A DNA stretch of 64,000 nt from Monilinia fructicola (Eukaryota; Ascomycota; Leotiomycetes; Helotiales; Sclerotiniaceae), in the NCBI GenBank assembly GCA_008692225.1, contig VICG01000002.1, forward strand, positions 884,001 to 948,000, written 5' to 3'. Of the stretch, positions 47,051 to 59,853 are shown one piece after another. Numbering within the stretch: the first letter of the stretch is position 1; every line of letters begins with the position of its first letter. The translations under genes were made by a program, and so were the position numbers. Below the pieces are notes generated by a model. That model saw only the letters and a list, made by a program, of their open reading frames with translations. It searched no databases and had not been told where the DNA came from.

Positions 47051-48900
47051 ATGGGAGATAGCGAGGCTTATGGGATTGTATCCAGGGCCCCGATTACAAT
47101 AGTTCGGAATATCCCACGTTTCAACAGCATCTGCGGAACCAAGATGCTGCGGTAGACCTTATCGCTGAAAGGGCTGCCTCTATACCATGGATTGGTCCAC
47201 CGAAAGGCGGCTTTGTCGTGAATGAGAATGGTTATTCTCGTCCTTATGTAAATGCTACAATCTTTGCAAAAGCAGATACTTTTGGGAAAGCTACCATTGC
47301 TTTTGAGGTACATGGAGATATCCTTAAAAAATACGTGACCATGGGTGGGGATCGAAGCAACCTTGGTTTATCCAGTCACAGATGAATTATGGACTACGGA
47401 CCGTAGTTGCCGTTTCAACACCTTTGCATCGGGTGCGATTTATTGCCATCCTAAGACTGGTACTTGCGTAGTCAATGGTGAAATCTTCAAGAAATGGATG
47501 ACTATGGATGGATCTGAAGGTGTCATGGATACCCAGTTTCTGACGTGAGTACAGTCGATATCTTGATCTGACTTTCTCTGAAATACAGTCTGATATCATA
47601 CCAAATTATTATTTCCTTTCGTTTCTTATGTAATAAGAACAACATTCTGATTCTTCAATAAGGAGATTTTGACGCCTGGTGGGGTGACTCGCTTCAATAT
47701 GTTCTCACACGGTGGAGCTATATATATACTGTAACTCGCGGAGCGTTCTGGATTTATGGAGATATATACAAGAAATGGATGGATACTGGTGGTGAGCTGG
47801 GCGAATTGGGATATCCTATATCAGATGAGGAATTTGCCCCCGACGAAGTGTGCCGCTTCAATCGATTCTCTTGCGGCGGGCGATATACTCAACTCCAGAA
47901 GTAAGCAAGCACAATTCTTTGATATTGTATATTCTAATCTCCATTCCATTCTCCAATTTCAATCTATTATGTTTATCATATGGGTTTGATTCCTTTTACT
48001 TGTATCACTGAGTTTTTGGCTCTACTGGAGATGTCTTAACATTATAGGCATTTACTAATTCTCAGTTGTTCTAGTACGGCGCGGTTAGAGTAGCTGGAAA
48101 CATCTACAAAAGGTGGATGACTCTGGGTGGAGAACGTGGGAATTTTGGCAGCCCCATAAGCGATGAAATGATCGGTAAATATGATACTCGCTATAATGTT
48201 TTCTCTGGTGGCTCAATATGGTGGCATGCTTCCACTGGCACTCGCGAATTCTCTGGAAGAGAAAACAAACTACAACATCAACGTTACCGAAATTCTGATT
48301 AGAGAGCTTCGCTCAGCACGTGTGGATACTCTTTACATCGCGGCTTCGATAGCTACTTCCTCTGGGGGGGTGCGATTTGTGGCTTTGCCACTGGGTGAGC
48401 ACTCTGTTGGCTTCGCATATCCCAACTTAACACTTCATGATTGTTCTATTGGCGATGAGGAGACAGTGACATTCACATACCTCATCGTTCACAACAACTC
48501 GAACGGCCGATCAGATATTCTTAAAAAGCTCGAGGTCGCAATACAGAAACTTGGAGAAGCTGCTATAGACGAGAATGCGGTTGCGCTGCGGTCGATGCGC
48601 AAGTCATCGGTTGGAGACGCCATCGGTACAGCTATAGGTATAGCTCCTGTACCCGTGAGCGAGCCAGCGGTTCGCCCGTTTGAGGGATGGGCCGACAGTG
48701 GCGGTCTAGGACTGCCGTTCTTGAACTGTGATGGAGTGGTTGCCGCAAAAGTCACAACCGTAACAGGTAGTGATATAAAGGCACATCTGATACTAGGGAA
48801 TATATGGAAAGTCGATGATAAGCATGTTGGCACGAAAGCTCCTGCAGGGTGTGGGCCGATCTCACAGTATCATGTATTGTGGAACGTGGAGTTTTCATGA
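47051..48900 (+). CDS. LGFP-repeat protein with a fungal C-terminal domain (frame-disrupted)
   Basis: Several LGFP-type repeats can be read in successive frames. Repeat pieces: IFAKADTFGKATIAFEVHGD ending TMGGDRSNLG; VTDELWTTDRSCRFNTF with GAIYCHPKTGT and NGEIFKKWM; GDIYKKWMDTGGELGELGYP with ISDEEFAPDEVCRFNRF; and GNIYKRWMTLGGERGNFGSP with GGSIWWHASTGT. A C-terminal domain of about 200 aa follows (VDTLYIAASIA, FTYLIVHNN, a Gly/Ala-rich stretch, FLNCDGVVAAKV, HVLWNVEFS). Two introns are supported: from GTGAGT after 47,545 to AAG before 47,663, and from GTAAGC after 47,900 to TAG before 48,075. At least six single-base shifts break the frame (about 47,085; 47,368; 47,528; 47,722; 47,879; 48,240), each repairable to the repeat consensus. 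LGFP repeats are best known from actinobacterial cell-envelope proteins. The start at 47051 is tentative. Confidence 0.68.
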
Positions 48901-49521
48901 TTTAATTGATGGCGAGATATTGATACATATAGCAGTTGGTTTTAACATGAAATCTTGATAGCTTAGTATCCCAATCTAGGCCTGTCTTTCGCAAGAAAGG
49001 TAATGAGAGCATGAGGTGGGTCTAACAACAGTAATTCTTTAGAGCAGTTTATATCAAAATTTGAATCCCGCAGTGGAGTACTTCATGCAGTACAGATGAA
49101 TTCAATATATTGCCGAAGATATGATATCAGATATCATATGCCACTTATTAATGAATATTTTCAAACATGTCAATCCGAAACCCAGCAGAATCACTTGCAA
49201 CACAATAGTAATTACCGAATACACATGAGATCTACCCCTCAAAACAGCCCCGAGTGATATCTAGTGACTTCTCGAAATCAAAAGATAGCGTATCAGATGA
49301 AGGGCTGAGGTTGAAAACTTGCAGTCTTTGGACGAGGACAATGAAGGGGTAATTCAAAGTTTCATGGAACTTGAACCCATCGAACTTCCCATCCGTATTC
49401 TCAATCAGTTGATAACCTTCACGGATACCAATCCAACATCATGAGCATATAGCATAACCCCGGCTAAAAAATGCAACAACCCTCAATTACTTCCACATCT
49501 CATTATCCCGCAACAAAACAT
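48901..49521. other. convergent 3' spacer
   Basis: This lies between two genes reading towards each other. It is AT-rich; nothing else is recognised. Confidence 0.5.
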
Positions 49522-51921
49522 CTATTTTCCATACACTCCATCAATATTCTTCCTGTACTTCTCAAAAATCGCCTTCCGATTCAACTTGGTCGTTGCTGTT
49601 ACCAGTTTCTACTCAGATCAGCATCTTCATTGTGTATCTCATCGCACCCCCCTTCCTTCCGCATAGGAACAGAAGACAAGAAAGCAAACTCACGTTCATC
49701 GTCGTCCATTCTTCATCCGCCAATACAACACCCTGAATGATCTCCATGCCCGCCAACCCGGCCTTCTTCCCCACAGCCTGCATCTGCCTCAGAACTTCGC
49801 GACGCACCGAGTCATCATGTACCAGATCATCAATACCGTGACCACTGACGCCAATGGACTCGGCGAGTTTCTTGAGGGCTGGCTCCGCGGGAACGACGAG
49901 GGCGATGGGGTGCGCTTCCCTGCTCGAGACGTAGATGCAGATATTCGCGACGACCGTCGCGGCGCGGTAGACCGATTCTAACTATTGCCAGCGAAGTCAT
50001 TACCCCGCAGAATCGAAAGTTGGGAGGTCGAGAAGACAAGCAACCAACAACATACCTTTTCCAAAGCGATGTACTCCCCGTTAATAGTCTTGACCAGATT
50101 CTTCTTGCGGTCAATAATCTTCAAATGTCCATGCTTGTCCCATTCCCCAATATCACCCGTCTGGAACCATCCGTCTGGCGTGAGCGCCTCGCGAGTTTCG
50201 GCAATGTTGTCGTAGTATCCGGACATGACGCTAGGGCCTCGGACCCAGATTTCTCCTTGTGGAGGACTGTTTGTGGCGAAGTATCCTGCGTCGGGGAAAT
50301 CAACGAGTTTTATCTCGATGCAGGCGGGGATGTCCCCGGCTTGGAGATTGAAGGATAGGGGTCGCATATGGCGCCCATGCTGTGGTGGTTGTTAGTATTT
50401 CTTTTTATATGTGGAATGGGATTTGGGGCGCTGACGCGCTGGTTTCGGTAGAGCCGTAGCCGGAGATCATGGGGGTGATGGTGAGGGATATAAATTCTTG
50501 GGTTTGTTGGGATATGGGACCTGCGCCGTTGAGGCAGAATCTTAGCTTGCCGCCAGTGGCTTGTTTGACTTTGTTGAAGACAATTGTGTCGAGGAGATTG
50601 GAGCCCGGTAGGCCTCTTCGGGAGAGAAACCGCTTGGTGTAGAATGCGCTCCAGAATAAACTGCGGATGATTGGTCCGCTTTTGTTTACGTTGGCGATGA
50701 CGCCCTTTTTGACCGTTTCCCATACGGACGGCACACCAACCAGAAGAGTGGGTCTTAGTTCGAGTATATCACCTTTACAGTTTTTCATGGAAGCTTCTGA
50801 TAAGGTCCTGGGGTGACCGTAACCCATCAGGGCACCCCAATAGAGACATGCATTTTCAAATACAAATTCGAAGATATGGGCGAGGGGTAGGTAGGCTAGC
50901 AGTGTATCGGAGGGACCTAGATAATCGCCCACAATACTATTTGCTCCTGCCACTAGAATGGGTGTTTAGTTTGGAGTGTAGAAGAGATTGAAATACGGAC
51001 CAGCTGCCACAACGTTCTTGTGACTTAGTGATACGCCTTTCGGAGGACCACTCGTGCCAGATGTGTACATGATACAGCAAAGATCTTCAGCTTGAGGCGG
51101 TACAGCTTCGATTGGATATGAACGCCCTAAATCTACCAATTCTTCGTAGCTCAAAAGAGTGAGATGACTGTGACTTTTCTTTAGTGCTCTAATACTTGAT
51201 AATGAGAGTTCCGTATCGCCGTCGGTGTTGTAAATGACGTATTCGATATGATTCAAATGCCCAAGTGATTCTAGGAGCGTTTTGAGTAACTGTGGCTCCA
51301 AGAATATGGCCTTAGCTTTCGTTTGTATGAGGGAATGCCGGAGTCCTTCGACTCCGAGGGTATCGTAGGCTGTGACGATTGGCATGGATTGTGACATTGA
51401 ACCATGGGCTATTGACAGCCAGTGTGCACTGAGAATATCATAAGGTAAGCTTCCCGGAAAGATGACATGGACGAGTACCTCGTCGTTGCAAAGAGATGAA
51501 CTCGATCATCCTTGACTAATCCGAGTTTCCTCAACCCTGCCCCTACACTCAATACTGTAGCTTCATAATCCTTAAAACTCAGATACTCGTACCCGCTCAT
51601 CTCAAAATAAGTCCATACTTTATCTACTTCCTGTGTATGACCATCGATGATTTTCTTTACCTTTTTCGTCTCATTGTGTTTCTCGACGAGTTTTCTGGAT
51701 CCCAGAGCTCGAGCATCACCGAATCGACGAGAGCTCTGTTGTACAATGTCGAATACGGTTTCGATCCCGGGTTCCGGCCCGGCCAAAAGTTCTGGATATC
51801 GTATATTGCGACGGGGAATAGATTCTCCAGGTACCTGAGAACTTCCTTGTACTTCTGCCGTGAAGGGGGGTTTTCTCGACATTCGAGGGGTAAACGTTGT
51901 AGTTTTGGACTTGGAAGACAT
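49522..51921 (-). CDS. long-chain acyl-CoA synthetase (fatty acid--CoA ligase)
   Basis: Six exons: 51921-51479, 51428-51001, 50952-50436, 50379-50056, 49981-49694 and 49608-49522, with introns of 48-85 nt, about 695 aa, normal for the FAA1/FAA4 group. The enzyme activates fatty acids with ATP and CoA for lipid synthesis, beta-oxidation or protein acylation. AMP-binding signature: [16 protein letters not shown], then [19 protein letters not shown], a [11 protein letters not shown] motif, [19 protein letters not shown] (the fatty-acyl-CoA synthetase signature) and the C-terminal [12 protein letters not shown]. Intron 2 uses an unusual GTCCGT donor. A one-base loss in a G4 run at 50,358-50,361 (C run on the coding strand) shifts the frame in exon 4. 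I prefer the ATG at 51921 (MSSKSKTTT); an in-frame ATG lies 51 bp upstream at 51972. Confidence 0.88.
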
Positions 51922-52951
51922 GATGAATCTTGGTGTGACACTTAGGGATGAAAATGTGAAGACAGAAAACAAACAGATGGAAAGTAAAATGGGAGTAGAG
52001 CAATGATGAAGAGCACAATTTGAATTCCAATAATTCTACATTCCAACCCCAACCGATATCTCTCAACCAAATCTAAGCAGCCACCATGACCTTAAATTCA
52101 TTGGAATGTGATTATTGCCTAATGATCTTGGTGCCGAGGCTTTCTTTTCCTTGCACTTGAGGATGGATTCATTCTGACTGATGAAAATTCACGGAGGGAA
52201 GTGTTATCCCGCTTCCGATTTCAAGGTGCCTCGTGGCATTCTCATCCTGCTTGTGGTTTTTATTCATATACTAGAATGCCATAAACATAAAACACCCAGG
52301 TAACTTCTGGGCAGTTGCAGCCAAAATGTAAATGGCATTCATTATTACTGAGGTGTGAGACTCGAGGGAATGAATGTTGACGACGATTGATGAGAAAGAA
52401 TGCGCACTGAAAATCAAAGAAACACTTCTTGGTACTTGGTACTTGCAAGCGATGGTAGCGCTAACCCCCATAAGGTTAGATTGAGGATCTGGGCTATGGG
52501 GATCCTCATACTGCCCATGTCCACGGGTACTACTACACTACTACCTACGTTTACAGAGTATACTCGTAGACTAGATCGGAAATTTTGACTCGTCAGCTTC
52601 AACTTCAACTTCAATCAAAACTCACCGGGAGATGTAAATCATTTGAACAGGTCACCGGGAGCTTTGAAATGGCCGGTGCCCAAGCTTCACTTTTTTTCTT
52701 CCCAGTGGAAACTAGCACCGCCTGCAGTGCCAAGTGTATAATGAACTCCGCTTTCAGAATGTCAAGTTGTCAACGTATGCATCCATGCATACCTGCGTCG
52801 TTGCAAATTGCTCCACCCGCAATTCGTTTGAGCTATTCAAAAACTACTGAATTACAAACGTTGATGAATTATTAGAAACAAAGAGTTAATCATTCCTCTG
52901 AAAAGCCAAAGAGGACAAAAGTAAATCAAAGCAAAAAAAGCAAAAGTGTAT
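51922..52951. other. spacer between the acyl-CoA synthetase and tRNA genes
   Basis: No recognisable gene. It includes the synthetase promoter. Confidence 0.45.
52933..52945 (-). terminator. RNA polymerase III terminator
   Basis: Just 3' of the tRNA on the minus strand there is a run of four T (52,945-52,942) and then seven T (52,939-52,933), as expected for Pol III termination. Confidence 0.7.
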
Positions 52952-53031
52952 CGACGTCGCATGATTCGAACATGCGCCCCCGAAAGGAATTGATTTCTAG
53001 TCAATCACGTTAACCACTCCGTCACGACGCC
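52952..53031 (-). tRNA. tRNA-Ser, anticodon AGA
   Basis: The minus strand folds as a class II (long variable arm) serine tRNA. The acceptor strand is GGCGTCG, the D-arm ACG..CGT holds GAGTGGTTAA (box A region), and a 5-bp anticodon stem ATTGA/TCAAT encloses the loop CTAGAAA (anticodon AGA). A variable arm of about 13 nt and the T-arm GCATG-TTCGAAT-CATGC (box B) follow. No intron. The 3' acceptor strand should be CGACGTC directly after CATGC, but only one C is present where two are needed, so the molecule looks one nucleotide short. A Pol III terminator follows. Confidence 0.88.
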
Positions 53032-54626
53032 TTTCAATTGGTTTAGAAGATGTCTGTTAGAGTATTACATATACTTTAACAATCAAGACGTGACAAATGA
53101 ATGAGTCGATACTGTATCTCGACTGATCAGCAAAGAGATGCCATCTGAGGAGACGTTATCTTCGGATTCACATTTAGGAATAATTCAACTACTTGGGGAT
53201 TCTCTGCTCAGTTTGCAATCGAACACCCAAATAGCTCATTGAATCATGCATCCAACTTGACCCATTCATTTGTATTCGAGACACAATTGCATCTCCGGCG
53301 CATAATCCCCCTTCATCCACCGAGCTGCTTGGTGTGTCTGCTCGAGTATTGTATGTCTCTTGACTTAGTATATCTTGTGGTGAGGGATAGAAGCACGGAG
53401 GCTTGAACAGTTGATAACCAGACATTCCCTTCGTACGAGGTCGATATTGGAAGAATCAAAGAAAGACATAAATTATGCTTTACTATTAATACCTTGGCTT
53501 AAAGTAGTTCAAGCTTTCAAAGCCAATGAATGTTTCAATTGCTGGAAGGAATAATCAATGATATGGGTAAGGGTTCTTATTCTTACTCTCTTGTGAATAA
53601 CACAGAAATGTGAAGAGTTTATTGGAGTACGACATTTTATGAATTCAACCTCAACACCATACCAATGCTCCCGTTCTGTACATCTTCTGATCATAATGCT
53701 GCATCAAGGTAAGATACTAATATCAAGGCGAAATCGGCCGGTAAGCACTTGGGGATACAGACGGCTGAATCTGCAATACGGTATTCGGAGCTCTCGGGAT
53801 ATTGCATGAGAACGTATCACGGCAGGAACGGGATAAGTAATACAACGGCACTAGATCTCATTCTTTCTAGATTTGACAGCAGTTCGCCATAGTTCTTGCA
53901 TTTCAACCCCAAGTTTCATTCGATTATACCTATTTCACAAGCGGCACAAAGCTCCAGCTTATGTTCTCGTCAGGGAGTATCGATTAATTGAAGTCTCCCC
54001 CTCCCTCATGTACATATCCGAAATGTGCTAATACCCGAGACCTCCCCCTTTCTCCCCTTCTCTCCTCCCCCTTCCCCCCTTCCTCCCTTCCCCTTTTCCC
54101 CTTCTTCCCCCATTTCCCCCGTCAAAATCCTCCGTCCGGGTGATAATTTTAGATATTTTCCGGTTGAGCCGACTGATAGAAGTACGAGGTACATATTTGC
54201 CGGTTTGTCATCCAAAATATCTTACTAAAATCACCACAAATCCTCAAAGGCCTCATCTTTTGCATTCCGAACAACTGATTGTTCTCTTGATCGTGAAGGC
54301 GGGTTTGAGTTAAAGAGGATTAACTCATAATTATAGGTCAATTCTACTCCATCGATTTCAATAGAATAGAACTCTTATACACACACACACACATATATAT
54401 ACCGGTTATATAAGACCGATAGGACGTTCCACCTATATTTTCCCCCGTTATCAATCTTCAAGACGCCTCTACCTAACCGGGACATCGCGTTTCGGTATTT
54501 CGGTAACCTTACTGTATTTGTTGTCTCCCGTAGAATATTTTCTTTTCTACGTTCAGTCCCGACAAAACAGAACAAACATATAAAATCAAAACCGGCAACG
54601 ACTTCACCACCATACTCAATTGCAAA
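53032..54626. other. spacer upstream of the Zn2Cys6 regulator
   Basis: It contains a C/T-rich tract (about 54,040-54,120) and a short (AC)n-(AT)n run (54,379-54,401). A 78-codon frame at 53,425-53,189 (-) is not recognisable. Confidence 0.45.
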
Positions 54627-56929
54627 ATGTCAAGCCGGAAGAGAATATCCCAAGCCTGTAGACCTTGTGGTATCAAAAAAATCAAGGTATATAATTCCAA
54701 TCCCTACATACAGACACTGTTGCGGCCATTGACTAATCAATTAATGAACTCAGTGTGATGGCGGGGGCACCTACTTGTGGGCCGTGTCAGAAGAGGCATG
54801 ATGAATGTTCGTATGGTATATCAAAGCGTGGGCATTTCCCACGCAAAGTGATTGATGGGAGGTGCGTAATTGAGATTGATTCTTGATTGAGAAGGATTCC
54901 CTAATACTTGTTCAATAGTCCTTCAAACAGCCCTCGTGAAAATTCATCCACCCCATCACCGTTCCAGCTACCCTCGGAGGTCACCACCCTTCTGGCACGT
55001 ATCTTGGTGCACTATCCATCCAGCAAGGTCCTACAAGGCAAACACCGACTTTAGCTACGAGCTCATCATCGCAAAGAAAAGATGGGCACAAGAAAATCTC
55101 ATACCCTTTTAGTCCTGAGATTGCAAAACGTTTATTTCAGACCTACTTTGATTGTATCCATCCACTATGGCCAATTCTGTACAAACCAATGTACACTTCA
55201 TTCGACTATACGTATCCTTCACCAAGCATACCAAAGGTCTTGGCATCTGCAATGTTCGCGATTGCGGCTTGTGTAGACCGACATCAACCTATTCAGCAGA
55301 CAGTCGATGATACCCATGCTACTGCTTCTGCTGGGCCTCAATTCTATTTTGAAGAAACTTTGAATCTATTACAAACAAGTAATGATAGTGATGAGAAGAC
55401 TTTAAAATACGCATTTACTCCCTCCATCGTAAATTGCCAAACGTTAACGATACTTGCCCTACAGCAACACGGGGGCTGAATATTCCAGAGCGGCAATACT
55501 ATGTGGGCTTTGCCTCGTCAATGGCCATTGAGTTACGCCTACATAGGCCTCATGAGTCGGATGGCCCTCAGCGTGAAATTCGCCATCGTCTGTGGTGGAA
55601 TCTATTCATTCTTGAGAAGATGATTTCTTGCGAGATGGGGAGGCCAGTGATGCTCAGGGTCGAGGAGACGGATACTCCATATCCCTCTACTTCTGAAGCA
55701 GACGAGTTGAACTGCTTCCGACCACAATGAAAGGACGGAATGCATCTAACGTCAATACCTCAGGCAAGATGCGGACACTATCAGTCCTTGTGACGTCCAT
55801 AGACCTTGCAGTAATAATGGAGAGGCTTTCCCGTGAAAGTATATGGATTATTGAGTCGAAGATCAATCCGTGATGATCGTGTTTTTGGTGAAGCGAAACG
55901 CATGGAATTATGGTCTGCCATTCGAAAATGGAGAGTGATATCGAAGCTTCTCCCTTGCGCTTAGAGTTGAGCAACGACCTAACATCAGTTCCTGGCATCG
56001 TTACTAATTATGTTGTAAGTGCACCATCTATAAAATCTAGTTGTTACTCATTCAATATAGGTGATGCATTCCGGAACCATTCTTTTACATCGCCCTTTCA
56101 TTGCTCGATGGATATCAAAACCCAGCAAATATCAGTGCTTCGGCGAACCCACTCAAAATTTGTATAAGTAGTGCGAATGCAATATGCACTATCCTGGAGA
56201 AGTATTTTGATGACTTTCATGGCCTACCATGTGACATGGTATTTAGTATCTTTACGGCCGCAAGTATGCTGTTGTATCAATGGAGGCAACCGGACGGAGC
56301 GACAATACGGAATCACAACGTCGCCTAAAGCTGTGTATACGCTGGCTTTCTATTCTTGGAAAGAGTTGGAAAAGTGCTGGAGCTCGTCAACAGCTTTTGA
56401 TAGATTGTAAGTTTTTTTATCATACAAGTTTATTAATTCGTGCTAATTGTCGGAGTATCAGCAATGCCACGAGATATGAACATGACAACTCTAGCCAATG
56501 CGGCTGCAGCTGTCGATGCTCAAGAATCAACGACTCCACAGCCTTTACCTGAGCAAGTATCAACTAAGGCCCAAAATTCGACAGTAGATGCTACGTCTAG
56601 TGTGGCAAAGTCTGTAGCAACAGCAGCAGCAGCAGCAACAGAGGATGTATGCTTAATCTTTCAATTGAACTTTTATCCTTACTATCTAAACTTCATCCCA
56701 AATTCCAAACTTTGTTTTGGTTTCCTTCATGTACTTTGGTTTCCTTGAGATAGCTTTAAACCGTTTATTTTCTTCATTTCCAGCCAACACAATTCATTGG
56801 CAGACAGTCACTAACATTTCCATCTTATAGTGGGAGTTCTTGCGAGAATTTGGAGATTCTTCCGATGAATTTTATGCTCTAGACGGAGACCTTCTAGCTC
56901 TACTAGAGAATGATCAATGGAAGCTCTAG
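54627..56929 (+). CDS. Zn(2)-Cys(6) fungal transcription factor (frame-disrupted)
   Basis: The start ATG at 54627 gives SSRKRISQACRPCGIKKIK; an intron (GTATAT..CAG) follows. The next exon supplies the rest of the zinc cluster: C-x2-C-x6-C-x6-C-x2-C-x6-C is complete if one G of the G5 run at 54,763-54,767 is removed. Then come a variable linker, a middle homology region (LFQTYFDCIHPLWPI, then IELRLHRP, HRLWWNLFILEKM, GRPVML and DTPYPS) and the typical C-terminal WEFLREFGDSSDEFYAL. Further one-base shifts occur near 55,471; 55,509; 55,708; 55,925; 56,130 and 56,320. No substitution-type stop was needed to explain the breaks. Such proteins bind DNA as dimers and often control a neighbouring pathway, here perhaps the permease and amine oxidase genes. 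Confidence 0.75.
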
Positions 56930-57251
56930 GGCATACGAAATGGTCGTGGAAATCGGATACCAATCTAAGCATAGGTCTCACCTCTACACTCAGTTTCGAA
57001 TGTTAATTAGGATGCTCAACCCTATTTTTGTCAGCGGACAATCCTTCATGTTCGATTCGGTTTCAGAATGAGCTATCCTATCCTATCATACCCATCTCAA
57101 AGTTTGTAATTATTTGATGCCGTCATATCACTCAACCCGTCAACAGCGGCATCACTTCAGAAGATATCCTCATACATCAGTCTCGTCGAGCCCCAGTTTT
57201 CAATATTACTGCAACACTACAATTGCATTTCAAAATATCTCGATCGGTCCA
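56930..57251. other. convergent spacer
   Basis: This lies between the regulator and permease stop codons. No feature recognised. Confidence 0.5.
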
Positions 57252-59090
57252 TTATACTCGCGTTTTACCAACACTGAAGTAAAATATCGCTCCAAACAAT
57301 AGCCAGCCACCCATAACAACCACACTATAGTTCATATTTTGTGCAGTTACAGGTTGCACGCTGGGAAAGGTACAAAACACTATTGCCACGACAAGCCAAA
57401 CGACCGATACGATGTTAACTACTAATCCCAATTTGTCGCCCAACTTGAAAGGTCCATATTGGCTTTTCTTGATATTCTTTCTGCCACAAATCATCATGTA
57501 GAGAATGGGCACAAGGTACGAAGCGTACATGCCAAGTACGGCCATTGACAAGATGGCATTGAATGCAGTACTGTTCCCAAGGTATATCAGCCCAAGCAAC
57601 ATTTCTACTCCTGTCAAGGCCACAATAGCACGAACAGGCACTTGTGTCGTCGGGCTTATGTGGGCAAAGTACTTTGAGTATGGCGTCGCAGAATCACGAG
57701 CAAAAGCCCAGTATGTTCGTGATGTTGAGGTGCAACCTGCAGCATTGGCGGCTACGGCAATGAAGCAAACAACGAAGATCAATATAGATGCCCCGGCGGT
57801 ATTCTTTGTGGCATTTTGATATAGCTGCATGAATGGGAATCCGGTCGGGATGCGAGCACTGAAGTTGTATCTGTTAGCGACTTTTTATGCTAGCTTTTCT
57901 CAGGACATCATTTTGTGAGGGCTTTCAAGTAATGAACTCTGTGGGGAAGTGCGCTTACAGTCATTCAAGTCGCCAAGGGAATATAATAGCATGATACAAT
58001 ACCCAAGTCCCATTATTCCGTTGATGACCACGCTTCCGACCATAGCAATCGGGACATCTCGTTTGGGGCGGGGCATCTCTTCTGCCAAATGGCAAGCCGC
58101 ATCGTAACTATGTTGGATATTAGTATACACTAACAAGTGAGGAAACGATCCGCCTTACCCAAGAAACGGATAGACAGCACTCAAGAGACCTACGAGCCAT
58201 GATACTCCACCATTTTGCCAGCCACTAGTATTAGTAACTTGGACAAAAACAAAATGAGCATCATGCTTGGGCGCCATAACTCCAAGTACTCCCATGATTG
58301 CCACAAAACCAGCGATATGTAGGATACCTAAGATTATCAGCTCTGATGAGGTCATTAGTTGTGTGGCCAAAGACTTACCAGACGCTAAGTTCGTGTGTGG
58401 AAGGATCTTTGATCCCCATATATTCAAAGCAGCAGAATACAGAAGAACTAGCCAATAGAATAGCATACCCTGCCATCTCGCTGGTACATAGCTATCTGGG
58501 TGATTGAGAGTTATGAGTCCTTGGAACTGCAAGCCTGCAGAAAATGCTGCTGATGCTGTAAGAACAATCTGTCCCCCGATGGATATCCAACCCGTAAACC
58601 AGGATGCAACCTTCATCTGGTTCTTTGGGGCAAGAGCAGCGACGAAATGGTATTGTCCTGGTGTATTACATCAGTCAATCTTCTCGGATGTTCTGGTTGG
58701 AAGAGTTATTGCTTACCACCGGCTGTCGGCCAAATGGACGCGATCTCAGCCAAGGATGAGGATATCGCAAGACTTCCGATCAAGGAAATGCAGCTGAGGG
58801 ACTGTTAGTTAAATTTTCCTTGTCTGCCTATCTTCATCGACGTACTAGTTGTAAAAAAGGCATGGAGCACCACCATTTGCCAATGCTGCCGTCACAACAC
58901 TGGTCAACGCCTCCCAAGTCGCCATCAAGCAGAGACATAATGACCCGAGAGACCAAACCGAAAAGTCTTTTCGTAACTCCTCTACCTGTCCAGCCGCTAC
59001 ATGCTGTCCCATTTCCTCTTCTGCATCCGTGAATGGAGATTGGGAGTCCTTCATCTTGTCCTTCCTTTGAAACTTGCTTTCGAAATCCAT
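57252..59090 (-). CDS. APC-superfamily amino acid / GABA-type permease (frame-disrupted)
   Basis: Six exons: 59090-58846, 58801-58717, 58657-58379, 58327-58159, 58107-57959 and 57858-57252, with introns of 44-100 nt, about 511 aa if two missing bases are allowed for (at the first acceptor near 58,801, and in the G3 run at 57,847-57,849). About twelve hydrophobic helices. Family motifs: DFSVWSLGSLCLCLMATWEA, ASLAEIASIWPTAGGQYH-like text across exons 2-3, YDAACHLAEEMPRPKRDVP, and TSTSRTYWAFARD. This is the fungal Uga4/choline/GABA permease group, plasma-membrane importers of GABA, amino acids or amines. Its head-to-head position with a copper amine oxidase suggests it imports an amine substrate; that is inference. 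Confidence 0.82.
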
Positions 59091-59853
59091 TTTTGATCTG
59101 TAGATACCTTTTCAAACTGTATCGTCGAGGTTGATGGTATGAAGTCAGAGATATAACCTACAATGTAACAAAGATAGGAAGCAACATATGGCCGGATCCC
59201 AAGGAGCTGCACGATTCTTTAGCGATATCTCGTCTAGCCCCCAATTCAACACAAAGCGGAGTCACCGTTATCGAGGCGACACTCCTTATCTAGGCTGTAA
59301 TATTTCACTGTCATATTGCTATGGACCAAAATGGTTTACTCCGAAGTTCTCACGAGAATGAAATGGTCATGTAAGAATTGATATCGCGGTGTCAGGTTAT
59401 AATTAAGGTTCATCAGTCATGGCATTGATGATATCGGGTATGTGAGGGACGGGTACTGGAGATACCCGGACCCCTCATATCGAGATAATCGAGATACCCG
59501 GACGGTCTGTGTATCTACCAATCGTCTTGACGGTGGAGATGTTGGTGCAATCATATTGAATTGTTTTACATAATGGTATGGAGTTCCAAGCCGGGTAACT
59601 GATGGCTTGATTGAGTAATAACCGTTGTTGTCATCGTTTCTTTCTTATTTAAACGTCCACGGGTGTGTATATCTTCAATATCTTTCACTCTTGTATCCTT
59701 CACATCATTTTTGAAACTCTGCAAGGTTTTCATACTCGCCATCATTATCTCCATATTTTCGACTGAAGATTTTATCAACTGGTTGGAGTTGAGAGCTGAT
59801 CATCGTCGCCCCTTAACTACCTTTTACCTACTCGGTATAGCCGCAAGATCAAT
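59091..59853. promoter_or_regulatory. divergent promoter region between permease and amine oxidase
   Basis: This 763-bp spacer separates divergent start codons. It contains a short direct repeat GAGATACCCGGAC (about 59,458 and 59,490), a candidate binding site for the neighbouring Zn2Cys6 regulator. CGG-type half sites are present, but no clear paired site could be established by eye. Confidence 0.35.

Noticed and set aside
53189..53425. 78-codon minus-strand frame
   Set aside because: Protein-like composition but no family, no conserved motif and no splice partners; left out as too weak.
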